From assembly GCA_900074885.1 (NCBI GenBank), contig FJUW01000027.1, positions 227,937 through 291,936 of the forward strand: a stretch of DNA of 64,000 nt. The letters run 5' to 3'. The position numbers and the translations under genes are program-made. This DNA is from Rhynchosporium graminicola. Taxonomy: Eukaryota > Ascomycota > Leotiomycetes > Helotiales > Ploettnerulaceae. Positions 25,095 to 35,998 of this stretch are shown here, piece by piece (the first letter of the stretch is position 1; each line of letters begins with the position of its first letter). A model generated the notes under the pieces. That model worked only from the letters and a program-made list of their open reading frames with translations. It made no database searches and had not been told where the DNA came from.

Positions 25095-28000
25095 ACGGAG
25101 TGTCTTCGCAGTAGCCAATGGACTCAATGTGGGATGGGGTCTTTGTTTTCTGCTTCTGGTATCTTCGTGCTGTATTTATAGGATCCGTTGTCTGGTTGGC
25201 GTGTTGACTATAATTTATTACCAGGGCATCTGATAGACGAATGAATCTAGATCAGAGTGGACTTGGGTGGAGAAAGGCATCGCCGGATAGAAATAATGAT
25301 TGAATGTTTATCATCACCTTTGATTCCCAACTTCAGTCATATCCTAGCCCTGCAGATCGAGATGCCCTCCACCATCGTCCCTCCTTAACAGTTCTCGAAG
25401 TATGTTGAGCTCTTGCTTCAGGTCTCCTGGCGAAGTTGACACGAATGTGGGACAAGTTGACTCTCTTGAATGTTTACTTGGCGTGCAGTATGCCGCTGCG
25501 TCTTTACGAAGGACATGACAAGTTTCTGATCGTGACTTTCGTCAAGATCCATTCCACAAATGCACCTTGCACCAGAAGTTGCAAGTTGTTATGTTGAGGC
25601 GAGTATCGATGGCGGTATGATCATCGTCGAGGTGTAGACAAGGACCCGTCTCCATGGGATTGCCCCTGCCTCTCATGGCTCAAGTGATATAATGATATCG
25701 AAGTTACAGCTCAATATATGGATCAGAAAAGTCGTTTTGTTGTGCTAGAATATCTTTGATGTCGCTCGACGTGTGGTGGATTTTTCCATCTTCGTGACAC
25801 GAGATGTAAGAAACCTGATTGAACTGGTGGGCTCGATGAATGACAAATCTCACGAAAGTTTTTGAAGCGCGATAGCGATTTTTGTGAGTTGAAGTTCTTT
25901 TATTGCCAATGATGAATGAAGAACGAAGAGTTACAGCTCGCATTGGGTGATTCTAGGGCGTTTCGCTGGGAAGGTTCCGAGAACAAGAACTTGAAATCAG
26001 TATATTGCTCAGCTAGGCTCTTCGAGGAAACAATTCATACTTATCGGAGAAAACTGGCGTACTGCTACTTTGTAACTGAAACGCAATGGAACTATCGTGT
26101 GGTCTCGTTTATCATAGGGCTTTACTGTGCAAGGGGCGCGTCATTTTTGTGTGTTTCACCATCGAGAGGAACCTATCACTCGATGGTAACGTATGCAAAG
26201 CCGCGTACGCTTCTTCAAAGGCCTATCCGAGTGCTCAAGGTCTCAGAAAAAGAAATGCTGTGCCAGTAGGCGAGGTGGGAAAGGTTACCATGGCCCGAGG
26301 AAACTTTGTCAGCACAAGTGGCTTGATCATCCAATTGTGTGCTTCTTTCGGTGGGAATAGAACATAGTAAGGTATCAAAAGCCCTAGCAAAGTATCTGAG
26401 TTAGTTGAGAGCTTCGCTGGATGAAGGAAAGTCACGGATCGCTGAGTCTCAGATGTGACATTTAGAATTGTTCTGTGTCCGCATTTCATATTCACTTCAC
26501 TACACCATGAGTATAGATACTCCGGATGAGACGAAATCAAAAGATTCCCAAGTTAGAGCGAGCCCATTCTAGCACCTCTATCATGAATTTGTCTTCAAAA
26601 CGGTCTATTTTCTACATCGGCGAAATCGGAAATAGGAGGAGCTAAGCGAGGTCCGCGAAATTGTCGACTTCAGACGAAAATTTCTCGAGCTGCCGCAACA
26701 GAATTGTGACGTGCAGATAGGTTGAATCATAGTCGTTGATTAATAACAAAGCAAAGTTCCATGGGTCGGTATGCGGTCCCCAGCGAAAGCTTGCGGTGAA
26801 GAAAATGATGCTTGCAATTTGGAGGAGTCCGGTTTGAATGTCCGGAGTGTTCTGCAGTGGTGACCGAGAGAGCGCATCACTCGGTAGTCTTTTGCTTACC
26901 TCCTTTGGAAATTCTACCGTATTTTGATTGACTCTCGTTGAATATTGTTGTCCTGGGCTGATTTAGCGTTTTGGTAAACTATTCGAATTGGGGGGGCTTG
27001 ACTCATCAAACAGCTTCACTTCGCCTTCAATTTGGGTTTAAATCATGCAGTACCAGACATAGAATGGCACTAAGTTATTAGCCATAATTTGAAGATCTGC
27101 GAACGTTGCGACGTAAAACCGTGGCGTACTTCCGCATTATCCTGGAGGCCCGGACCACAGTTCTTCGATGGTCAAAATAGTGATCTGCACGGGACTCTAT
27201 GCGGATAACATTCGGGAGCTTCGTTGCGAGTTTCTATCGTGCTTCAGGAGCCAGATCACGAAGTTGTCCTGGTAAACGCTGGCTCAGCTTCAGCGAGCCC
27301 AGATTCTTCCCGCTTTAAAGGATTCTTGGTCTTTGATGATTCCTCGAGATCTGCGTGGTGATGTATCTAACCATCTATGGAGGAGATAGCAAATCCAAGT
27401 TCAGCTGTGCTGCCATATGGAAGTCACATCACAGCTCCTCAACATCTTCCATAGATATTCGTGAAAGTCAAGTCGTTTCGCATATTGCTGCTGTCAATCT
27501 GTAGCACTTCGGAGAACAGTCAAGACCACGATGTCTTATCCAATTATTGGATGCTTCCATTCAATTCCCTTTCTTGCCGGCTTCAGAGCAGGACGAGCGC
27601 CCGTCGTCAAGGCAAAAACAAATATCGATCAAAGTTCGCAGCAACAGCTTTCCTTATAACTGGCGTCATGAAGTTCCCCACGGTCGAGATCATCTTGAGC
27701 ACTAAATACCACGAGTACCAAGGTGCAAATTTGTGACTAATTCAGAGTTTTTACATTTATTATTACATCGCTGATGTTCTAAGATCCTCAAAAGGGTCCT
27801 TGATACCTAATATTGCCTAAGAAATAGATATTAGCAAACTTAAACTGCCTACTAAGAATTATTTACTTTTCTATTGACAATGTAAAGACCCCTACCGAAA
27901 CGTTAAGAATTATTCCGCATCACTATCGAGTAACAGCGTAGGCCTGGATCTAAAAGTATCCCTACCTTATTAAAGAAATAAAAAAGATATACTGCTTTGT

Positions 28001-30013
28001 TCGTCGCGGAATAGTAATGTCCTAAGTTTCAACGCGCAAGCCGGAGTACTTTGTGACACGTACAGTTCAATGTGGGGCGAAATCTTTATTTACGTTCACT
28101 TAGCCTATCTAGCTCCACTGAATTGTTATAGGTCCATCACCGCTGAATAAAATCCAAGATAGGGTGAATGAATCACATATTATAAAATAATACTGACGGA
28201 TGTTCGAAGCAGAAGTCTATAATCTTTCTGTTAAACAGATTTATAAGTATGATTTCACAGGTATGATGAGAGAGGCGAGAATACGATGGTACAGTCTGGG
28301 TTATAAAGGACGGCTTTCAGAGCCTTATGAGCTCGTCTAGGAGATTAGACTTACTATACTTGATTCAGCTGCCACGAAAATAGCAGTATGAATAGGTGTA
28401 GTCCAAGGGTTGGGTAGCAATCTGACTGGTGGCAAGCTCTTCTTTAGAAGGTGTTGCGACTGCGAATAATTTGTATGAGTATTGGAAAAACTGATAGAGT
28501 ATGTTGAGTTTAGTCATTCTACCAATTTGCACCTTTTACTCCATCTCCACTATTATAAGACCGAGAAAGAAAGGCCTTCAAGCTTTCGTCATCGCTCTTC
28601 ACATGGACAAATTCTCCTTCAAGCAAGTCTCCTCGATTATGTCAGGTTTGAATTTGACTAGTCATATAGTAGTATCTCTTAGCGGGAAATCACAAAGAGC
28701 TTAGATTTTTAATTAAACACTAGGGTTATATATAGGTGACGTTCTGATTTGATCCTGCTTGCCCAATTCTGCAATACGTGGCTCTCTGCTTGACAAATCA
28801 TAGGCGGAACTGAAAATTTGCAAGAGTCATATCATAGCGCATGCATATATGATGGACTTTGTTGGCATTTGTTCTTGCAATATAAATAAGCCCTCTCTGC
28901 AAAAGCTGTTATATGCAATTCGTTTGTAGGAACCTGCCTGGATGTCAGGGGATAAGGAGTGGCTTAAGGGCGCTGGCGACCCAGGAGCAAGAGATGAATA
29001 AAGCGCGTCGAATCTTCCTTTACCATTTCGAGTCAAAGGTAGTATATAATCCAAGATAACTATTATTATCATCGGGCTGCGAACGCAATTGTGTTTTCGT
29101 AGATCAAATAGGTTAAAGAGATTCTATGGAAGCTATGCACGAGAACTAAAATGACCATTCAAGTGCACTCCACAGGGAACCGATACATCTTCCTATAATA
29201 AGTCGATACCTGGCTTCAAGTAAGTGCTAGCCAGCTTGCATTAACGTCAAGTATTTCTATGTCTCCCTTGTTGTTCAAATTTCCCCGTGATGAATCGGTG
29301 AATCAGTCTTCTAGGCTGAGCTAACGACGAACAAGCTTTGAGAGAACCACCACACGGTTGATAAGTCATTAATTCACCTTCCGTTTTGATCTACCTGCTC
29401 TGGAGAGATGACATCCTATAAAGGGCGCATTCGGTAAAAATTTACTTTACGATCGGCGAGATAGATATTTATATCGGCGAACGAGTTTCGTTTGGGAAGG
29501 AAATTGATCATGCGGGATTAACGAGCTAAGTCAGCCTTGCTTTCAACTATGTCACCGATTCAAGATCACAGATATCAGTCAACGGACCCAGAGAATGGAT
29601 CGTACGTATTGGTATTGGTATCATAGGGCTTAAGGGGAAGGGACTTTGGAGGCCGATAATAGGTCGTGCTTCTACAGAAACAGTATCCGCGCTAGACTTC
29701 CGCGAATATGTAGTACTTTTTGTATTGAGATGTCAAGAATGAGGACGCTGTAAGGGATTTGGCTGATTTGAAGGTGTTGGGTGAGCTGGTTCGGCCTATC
29801 TTTCTCAATTGCTTGATGAAGAATTACTTTGTGGACAAGGGGATAATATTGAGAGGAGGAGAGGCGGGAGCACTCCCGTTGAATAGACACAAGCTTGATG
29901 AGAAGAGACATGAGACTCAGAGAACCCTCGTCTCTTATGTACAAGGCTACATTTCCATCTTGGCATATCTTTGATATCATGCCTAGTTCTCATATTGTAC
30001 AGTGTGTCAAATG
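25095..30013. other. Gene-poor transition zone to the repeat block
   Basis: About 4.9 kb. Base composition is ordinary to about 27.7 kb, then becomes AT-rich with shorter open frames. It holds one weak coding-like stretch (25344-25676, - strand). I see no tRNA, no recognisable gene and no clear transposon terminus before about 30,010. Confidence 0.5.
25344..25676 (-). pseudogene. Possible decayed small gene, function unknown
   Basis: On the - strand one frame runs 111 codons from an ATG at 25674-25676 to a TAG at 25344-25346 with a single internal TGA at 25542-25544. The protein-like tail GDLKQELNILRELLRRDD and the preceding ETCHVLRKDAAAYC look more like real coding than random frames. The TGA is preceded and followed by open codons and could be a CGA-to-TGA change. 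I do not recognise the family. It may instead be chance. Confidence 0.22.
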
Positions 30014-30121
30014 ATTAGATTAGATTAGATTATTGCTATCTAATTAAATCAAATCAAAGGTAATTTACAGGTAATCTAATCTAATCAAAGGTAATCGATT
30101 ACAATTGATTATAATCGATTA
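30014..30121. repeat. (GATTA/TAATC)n-rich low-complexity tract
   Basis: Repeated GATTA and its complement TAATC/TAATCGATTA through about 110 bases, partly palindromic. It marks the left edge of the AT-rich repeat block and may be the end or target of a transposon. No TIR or TSD pair found. Confidence 0.6.
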
Positions 30122-30226
30122 GGGCACGTGATTTTGAACTAAACTTAATAAGGCTTAGATTCTCGCCTAGGCTCTCGCTACGAAGTAAGTGTTCTAGAAG
30201 TAGTAATTTTCTACGGTTTCCGGCTG

Positions 30227-30325
30227 TTCCGATTATAGTAGAGCATATGACTGAAATTTTCGGCAATTTCGGAATAGAATAGAGTATATGATTAGAATTT
30301 CGATAGTTTCGGATTATAATAGTGC
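30227..30325. repeat. Imperfect tandem repeat, period about 40 bp
   Basis: Units opening TTCCGATTATAGTAGAG (30227), TTCGGAATAGAATAGAG (30268) and TTCGGATTATAATAG (30308), each with an AATTTCG-like core, repeat at 40-41 bp with substitutions. It lies just left of a gypsy LTR. Confidence 0.5.
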
Positions 30326-30376
30326 TAGAAAGCTCGGAATCGATAGAAAAGAAACGTATCTATAAGCCTTACTCTC

Positions 30377-30593
30377 TGTCACGGGGCGAATACAAAGTGT
30401 GCAGTGCAAAAGCTCGTCTATATTATAAGAAGAATTAACTAAGGAGAGAAGGGAGGAATAAGAGTCTCCCTTCGAAGAAAAGATAATACCGCGGCCGCTA
30501 GTAGCAGTAGTATTAGAACACGTATAGTAATACGTTAAGTAATAGCATAGATACCTTAGGCGTTAAGTATACTAATAAGTATAACTTGTTATA
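30377..30593 (-). repeat. LTR (217 bp) of gypsy family G
   Basis: Inverted relative to the LTR at 35999-36215, with matching length and body; both run TRTGACGGG-like to CGCCCCGTGACA-like ends after allowing C-to-T and G-to-A changes. It is the 3' LTR of the - strand relic. Confidence 0.8.
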
Positions 30594-30726
30594 TTACTCT
30601 CCTCCCGTTTCGAAGTCAGGCCTATTTCGCTTATTCTTCTCTTTCTACTTATTAAGTACTATAGTAGTAGTAAGAGCTATTTCCGGTTCTTATATTAGTT
30701 ATATATAACTTATCTATTTAACTAGA

Positions 30727-30928
30727 TATAACGACACAAGACTCAAGGCGGTATATAAGCAAGAATAAACAAGTAGGGAGGCTAAGAGCGATCTTATATA
30801 GTCTGGTACGAAGGAAACAGAAAGATATAGAGCTCTAAAGGAGTCTGCACCTTCTATATATATAAGGAGGGTATGCCTAAGGCACCGATACTAGCCCGTA
30901 TCTGCCACGTATACTATGCGCTATTATA
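30727..30928 (-). repeat. N1 outer element, 3' LTR
   Basis: 202 bp; first of four copies in this window (others at 31884, 33452, 34654), all the same length. Its ends are the most RIP-altered (TATAACG...TATTATA). Confidence 0.9.
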
Positions 30929-31883
30929 TTACCCCCTTCTAAGACAAAGGCTCGCCCTCGAGCCTTTAAAGGTAAACAAAAAACGAAAGAAAAGGGAGTC
31001 AAATCAAGTCGAATTCTAAACAAAATCTAAGTAATTATTAATCTAAAGCGTAAGACGCAAATCACTCCTTCTTCGCCTTCGTCGGATAATCGCTCTTGTA
31101 GTGACTATACTTCTTATAGTAGTAACACTATACTTCCTCGATGGGTATCAAGAGCTCAGAAGACGTACTAACTATCGGTAGAGCTAGAGTAGCTCGAGGT
31201 ATTAAAGGTAGTCGAGAGAGTTCTAAATCGAGTGCCGTAAGAGAAGAGACTATAGCTGAATAATCAGTCTTCTAAGAGTACTTAATTAGAGCGGCAGCTA
31301 TACGTAGCCGTATAGTAAGCTTCGGCTAGAGGTAAAAGTACTACTCTAATTCAGCTATACCTCCGAGAATTGCCGAGCTTTGGAACTTTGCACCGAATTA
31401 CAAAAAGGACTCCTTTTTTATTAAAAGCTTATGAAATTCAGTCTGATATTACTCCGTTTCGAGTCCAGAAAGGTAGTAAGAAGCGAGTACTGAAATTATC
31501 TCTTTAGTAGAGGAGAAAGGCGTAATTTCCGAGAGATACTATAGTTCTAAGTAACTTCTTATAAAGCTAGAAGTAGAGCTCTAGACTAGCGCTTTGCGGG
31601 CACGCGTAGTCGGGTATCGGTCTGAATTAACTTTAAGTCGGTCCTAAATCGAAGTATACTATTAGCTAAAAGACAGGTTAATCCTTATATTAAGATTATC
31701 GATACTTTCAGTTAGTTACGACTTACTGAAGGTCTATAAATTATTAATTAAAGAGCATTTAAGAGTAGGTTCTATCGGTAATTATAATGCTGAGTTTGCT
31801 GATTATACCTGAGTACGTAAAAATTCGGCAAATATCTGCTCGATTCGACTAATACCGATAGAGAGCTCCCGAGTAGTCGATTC

Positions 31884-32085
31884 TGTAACGACACAAGACT
31901 CAAGGCGGTATACAAGCAAGAATAAACAAGTAGGGAGGCTAAGAGCGATCTTATATAGTCTAGTACGAAGGAAACAGAAAGATATAGAGCTCTGAAGGAG
32001 TCTGCACTTTCTATATATATAAGGAGGGTATACCTAAGGCACCGATACTGGCTCGTATCTGCTACGTATACTATACGCTGTTATA
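31884..32085 (-). repeat. N2 3' LTR
   Basis: 202 bp, opening TGTAACG; followed by the same CCCCCTTCT tract as the outer copy. Confidence 0.9.
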
Positions 32086-33451
32086 TTACCCCCTTCTAAG
32101 ATAAAAGCTCGCCCTCGAGCTTTTAAAGGTAAATAAAAAACGAAAGAAAAGATAGTTAAATCAAGTCGAATTCTAAACAAAATCCAAGTAATTATTAATC
32201 TAAAGCGTAAGACGTAAATCACTCCTTTAGTAGAGGAGAAAGGCGTAATTTCCGAGAGATACTATAGTTCTAAGTAACCTCTTATAAGGCTAGAAGTAGA
32301 GCTCTAGACTAGCGCTTTATAAGCACGCGTAGTCGGGTATCAGTCTGAATTAACTTCTAGTCGGTCCTAAATAGAAGCACGCTATTAGCTAAAAGATAGG
32401 TTGATCCCTATATTAAGATTATCGATACTTTTAGTTAGTTGCGACTTACCGGAGGTTTATAAATTATTAATTAAAGAGCGTTTAAGAGTAAGTTCTATCG
32501 GTAATTATAATACCGAGTTTACCGAAGGTCTAAGGTTTACCGAAGGTCTAGAGTTCATCGATTATGCCTGAGTATATAAAAACTTAGTAAATATCTATTC
32601 GATGCGACTAATACTAATAGAAAGCTCCCGAGTAGTCGATTCTGTCTATAATTAATAGTCTTCAATCGATTAAAGTAATTCTATAGTAGGTACGGAATCG
32701 GAGGGGCTGCGAGAGTATTCCGGTAAAGCTATAGGAGCTGGCTAAGCCTTCTTAGGAGGTATAGCATTAGGTAAGCGAGGCTAAGCGAAAGTGATAGAAC
32801 ACTTGAAAGTTATAGAAGAAGCGAAAGTCGAAATCGAATTCTGAAGAAGCCGAAAGATTAAAGAGAGTTAGATATCTTTATTAAGTAGATATAGAAAGTG
32901 TTAAATTAAAAGTTCTAGTAGAGGGAGATCGATTCTGCTAAGAGGAATAAATTATACCGGAGTATAGGGATTACGAGTCGAATTCCGATAATTTCCGCTA
33001 GGGTAATAAGCTACTTCGTCTTAGCTTAAAAGTAAGGTTTTTCGCTATTAGAGCTACTTTCAGAAGGTTGAAGTCAGGTAAGGGGATAATAAATATTAGG
33101 GCTTATAGGGAAGTTTCCACCTAAAATTCGTCTGCTGTTTTACTTCGTACGCACGAAGGAACGAGTTTCGAAGTATCCGAGAGTGACTTCGTAGTAATAC
33201 TAGTGCTTCTAAAGCTGAATTACGTTTAAATTCCTAGCTATCCGAGAGATCTCTAGAATCTCAGCTCTTTTGAAAACTTAACTATCGAATTCGTAATTAA
33301 TAGTACTAACTATTTCCGTATAATTCCGAGAATCTAAGGTAAGTAGAGATAACTCAGCGAAGAGCTCCCTAGTAGTCGTACGTGCGAATCGAGTTTTCTA
33401 AGTGAGATATTATTTAATACTATCCTCGGCGGTCTTGATCTTTCTATTTAA

Positions 33452-33653
33452 TATAATAATATAAGACTTAAGGCGGTATATAAGTAAGAATAAATAAGTA
33501 GGGAGGCTAAGAGCGATCTTATATAGTCTAGTACGAAGGAAACAGAAAGATATAGAGCTCTAAAGGAGTCTGCACCTTCTATATATATAAGGAGGGTATG
33601 CCTAAGGCACCGATACTGGCCCGTATCTGCCACGTATACCATGCGCTATCACA
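33452..33653 (-). repeat. N2 5' LTR
   Basis: 202 bp, ending ATCACA then GATTC target duplication. Confidence 0.9.
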
Positions 33654-34063
33654 GATTCTGTCTGTAATTAATAGTCTTTAATCGATTGAAGTAATTCCAT
33701 AGTAAGTACGGAATCGGAGGGGCTGCGAGGGTATTCCGGTGAAGCCGTAGGAGCTGGCTGAGCTTTCTTAGGAGGCATTAGGTAAGCGAGGCTAAGCGAA
33801 AGTGATAGAACACTTAAAAGTTATAGAAGAAGCGAAAGTCGAAATCGAATTTTAAAGAAGCCGAAAGATTAAGGAGAGTTAGATATCTTAGTTAAGTAGA
33901 TATAGAAAGTATTAAATTAAAGATCCTAGTAGAAGGAGGTCGATTCTACTAAGGGGGATAAATTATACCGGGGTATAGGGATTACGAGTCGAATTCCGGC
34001 AATTTCCGCTAGGGTAATAAGCTACTTCGTCCTAGCCTAAAAGCAAGGTTTTTCGCTATTAGA

Positions 34064-34298
34064 TGTGACGCTTGCTCTAGAAAGGTCTCAAAACTACCTG
34101 AGTAATAAGATCTCACATTACCATGAATATGAAGTAGTAAGAATCACTTGAGAATCTACAACTAAGGAGTGAAGAAGTAGAGAGAGAAGGGAAGTATATA
34201 CATGAAAAGGGGCCCCCAAACTCTACTCGTGTAATCTCGCTTAGCAGTAAGTGTTTCTACCAATAGGGAGAAACCTCCAAACCTGACCAGTCGTCACA
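34064..34298. mobile_element. Solo LTR, 235 bp, TSD ttaga, not RIP-mutated
   Basis: Perfect 7-bp terminal inverted repeats TGTGACG/CGTCACA and a perfect 5-bp duplication TTAGA at 34059-34063 and 34299-34303. The related block near 33050 shows the uninterrupted sequence CTATTAGAGCTAC, which proves the insertion. Unlike its surroundings it keeps normal CA and TG content. Its body differs from the 202-bp N family. Internal region lost by LTR-LTR recombination, or never present. Confidence 0.92.
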
Positions 34299-34653
34299 TT
34301 AGAGCTACTTTCGGAAACTTAAAGTCAGATAAGGGGATAATAAATATTAGGGCCTTAAGGGAAGTCTCTACCTAAACGTTATAACCCTACGTAAGGGGGG
34401 TAATTCGAGTATCCGAGAGTGACTCGCAAAACTGGTGCTTCTGAGCGTTAATTATACCCAAATCTCTAGCTATCTAAGAGATCTCCGGAATCTTAGCTCT
34501 TTTGAAAGCCTAACCGTTGAATCAGAGCTGAAACTATATTAAGGTAGATAATAGAATACTTAATAAAGAGGTTAAAGAGTTTATCTGTAATCGAGCTTTC
34601 TAGGTGAGATATTATTTAATACTATCCCCGGCGGTCTTGATCTTTCTGTTTAA

Positions 34654-34855
34654 TATAACGACATAAGACTTAAGGCGGTATACAAGTAAGAATAAACAAG
34701 TGGGGAGGCTAAGAGCGATCTTATATAGTCTAGTACGAAGGAAACAGAAAGATATAGAGCTCTGAAGGAGTCTGCACCTTCTATATATATAAGGAGGGTA
34801 TGCCTAAGGCACCGATACTGGCCCGTATCTGCCACGTATACCATGCGCCGTCACA
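34654..34855 (-). repeat. N1 outer element, 5' LTR
   Basis: 202 bp, ending CGTCACA and followed by CTAGA, which also precedes the partner LTR at 30727. Confidence 0.9.
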
Positions 34856-35998
34856 CTAGATACTTCTTCTTTATTTAGCCTCCTTATCGAAAGGATCTCT
34901 CCGCTAGGATTTCTTCTACTTCGAACTTATCTTCGTCTACTACTAGTAGCTATAAGTTATCTTATACTTAGCTTAGTAATAAGTTAGTAGTAGCTAAGCG
35001 TAATAGCTATATATGAAAAATATTATATTTTTCTAGCGGCATATCCAGGTAGTAGCTATACGATCTAATTACTTCGAGTACTATATACTTAGCTTACTTT
35101 ATATTAAGTTTCTTCGTAAGCTGATTCGTATAAATATTCCGTAAACTTAATTAGACTTTATCTCTAACTTTAAACTCTAGAGCTTACTAATAATAATAAT
35201 TAATAACTTCTTCTTAGACTTATTACGCTATTATAATTATTATCTATACTTATTCCTTAGTATCTTATAGCTTCTTTAAGATCGTATCTACTTTTTAAAT
35301 AAGTAAGTAGTTAGTAGTAGTAGTAAGTTCGTTTTCGATATCTAAATCGATATATTATACGTAATAACTATAAGTTAGAAAGAAAGGGCTTACTCTAATT
35401 AATATAGCGTCTCGATTATTAAATACTACTTCTACTAATAGTAATACATTAAACTAATTATCTTATACGAAATCTATAAATATATATAAATATATCTCTA
35501 ATATCTAGTTTATCCTCTCTATAGAGCTATTAGTTTCCGGGTAGTAAGCTATAGAAAAGTATCGCGTAATTACTAGTAAAGTATATACTTATATTTATAA
35601 TATTCTAACGAACTATTTCTCTTAGTCGGATATAATTACGCGTAGTAATATATATTATTTATAGTAGATCTATATAAACTACTTTACTATAGCTTCTGCG
35701 TTAACTCATAATAGTTTATTATATATAATTCCTTTCTTAAGCTAATTATTAATTATAATTAAGTTAATATATCTTTTACTTTTTAGGAGATTTATAATAA
35801 AATCAATAGAAATTTCTTACTAGATTTAGTCTAGTAATAGTAATAGCTTAAGGAATCCTTACTTCTAGTCTTACTATATCTTATTCCTTCTATAAGTATT
35901 ATAGTTCCGAATGAACCTTCTTATATCCTCTGATATCTATAGCTAGAAGAACTATTAACTTATAGTAGTAGTAGTTAAATTTTATTCTAAGTACTTAT

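Larger units (their letters stand above)
31884..33653 (-). mobile_element. Non-autonomous LTR element N2, same family nested inside N1, TSD gattc
   Basis: LTRs 31884-32085 and 33452-33653 (202 bp each). The duplication GATTC is at 31879-31883 and 33654-33658, and the sequence after it continues the outer element, so this is a true insertion of one family member into another. Its internal part lacks a block of roughly 440 bp present in the outer copy (about 31060-31500). No coding frame. Confidence 0.9.
30727..34855 (-). mobile_element. Non-autonomous LTR element N1 (outer copy), TSD ctaga
   Basis: Flanked by 202-bp LTRs 30727-30928 and 34654-34855 and by the 5-bp duplication CTAGA at 30722-30726 and 34856-34860. 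LTR ends are TGTRACG...CGTCACA. A polypyrimidine CCCCCTTCT directly inside the left LTR is a polypurine tract on the other strand, so the element reads leftwards. Without its two insertions it is only about 2.1 kb and shows no gag or pol reading frame, so it is of the LARD/TRIM kind or strongly deleted. It carries a nested copy of itself and a solo LTR. Confidence 0.88.
30377..35998 (-). mobile_element. Ty3/gypsy relic G1, - strand, interrupted, 5' end missing
   Basis: The 3' LTR is 30377-30593 (217 bp). Reading the - strand, a purine tract (GGGAGGAGAGTAA) sits immediately before it. The internal part runs through 30594-30726, is interrupted by another element with TSD ctaga, and resumes at 34861-35998. 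There the - strand reads a heavily stopped integrase: an ISD..K.FV match at 35611-35640 and a STAYHPQTDG-like IAYYPETN at about 35526-35553. At 35999 the relic is cut by an LTR of the same family in the opposite orientation. No intact frame survives. Confidence 0.75.

Noticed and set aside
30014..30121. Telomere-like repeat
   Set aside because: The unit is GATTA/TAATC, not the fungal TTAGGG; it is internal and degenerate.
33448..34844. Two near-identical 64-codon - strand frames (33448-33642 and 34650-34844)
   Set aside because: They are translations of the 202-bp LTR copies, not genes.
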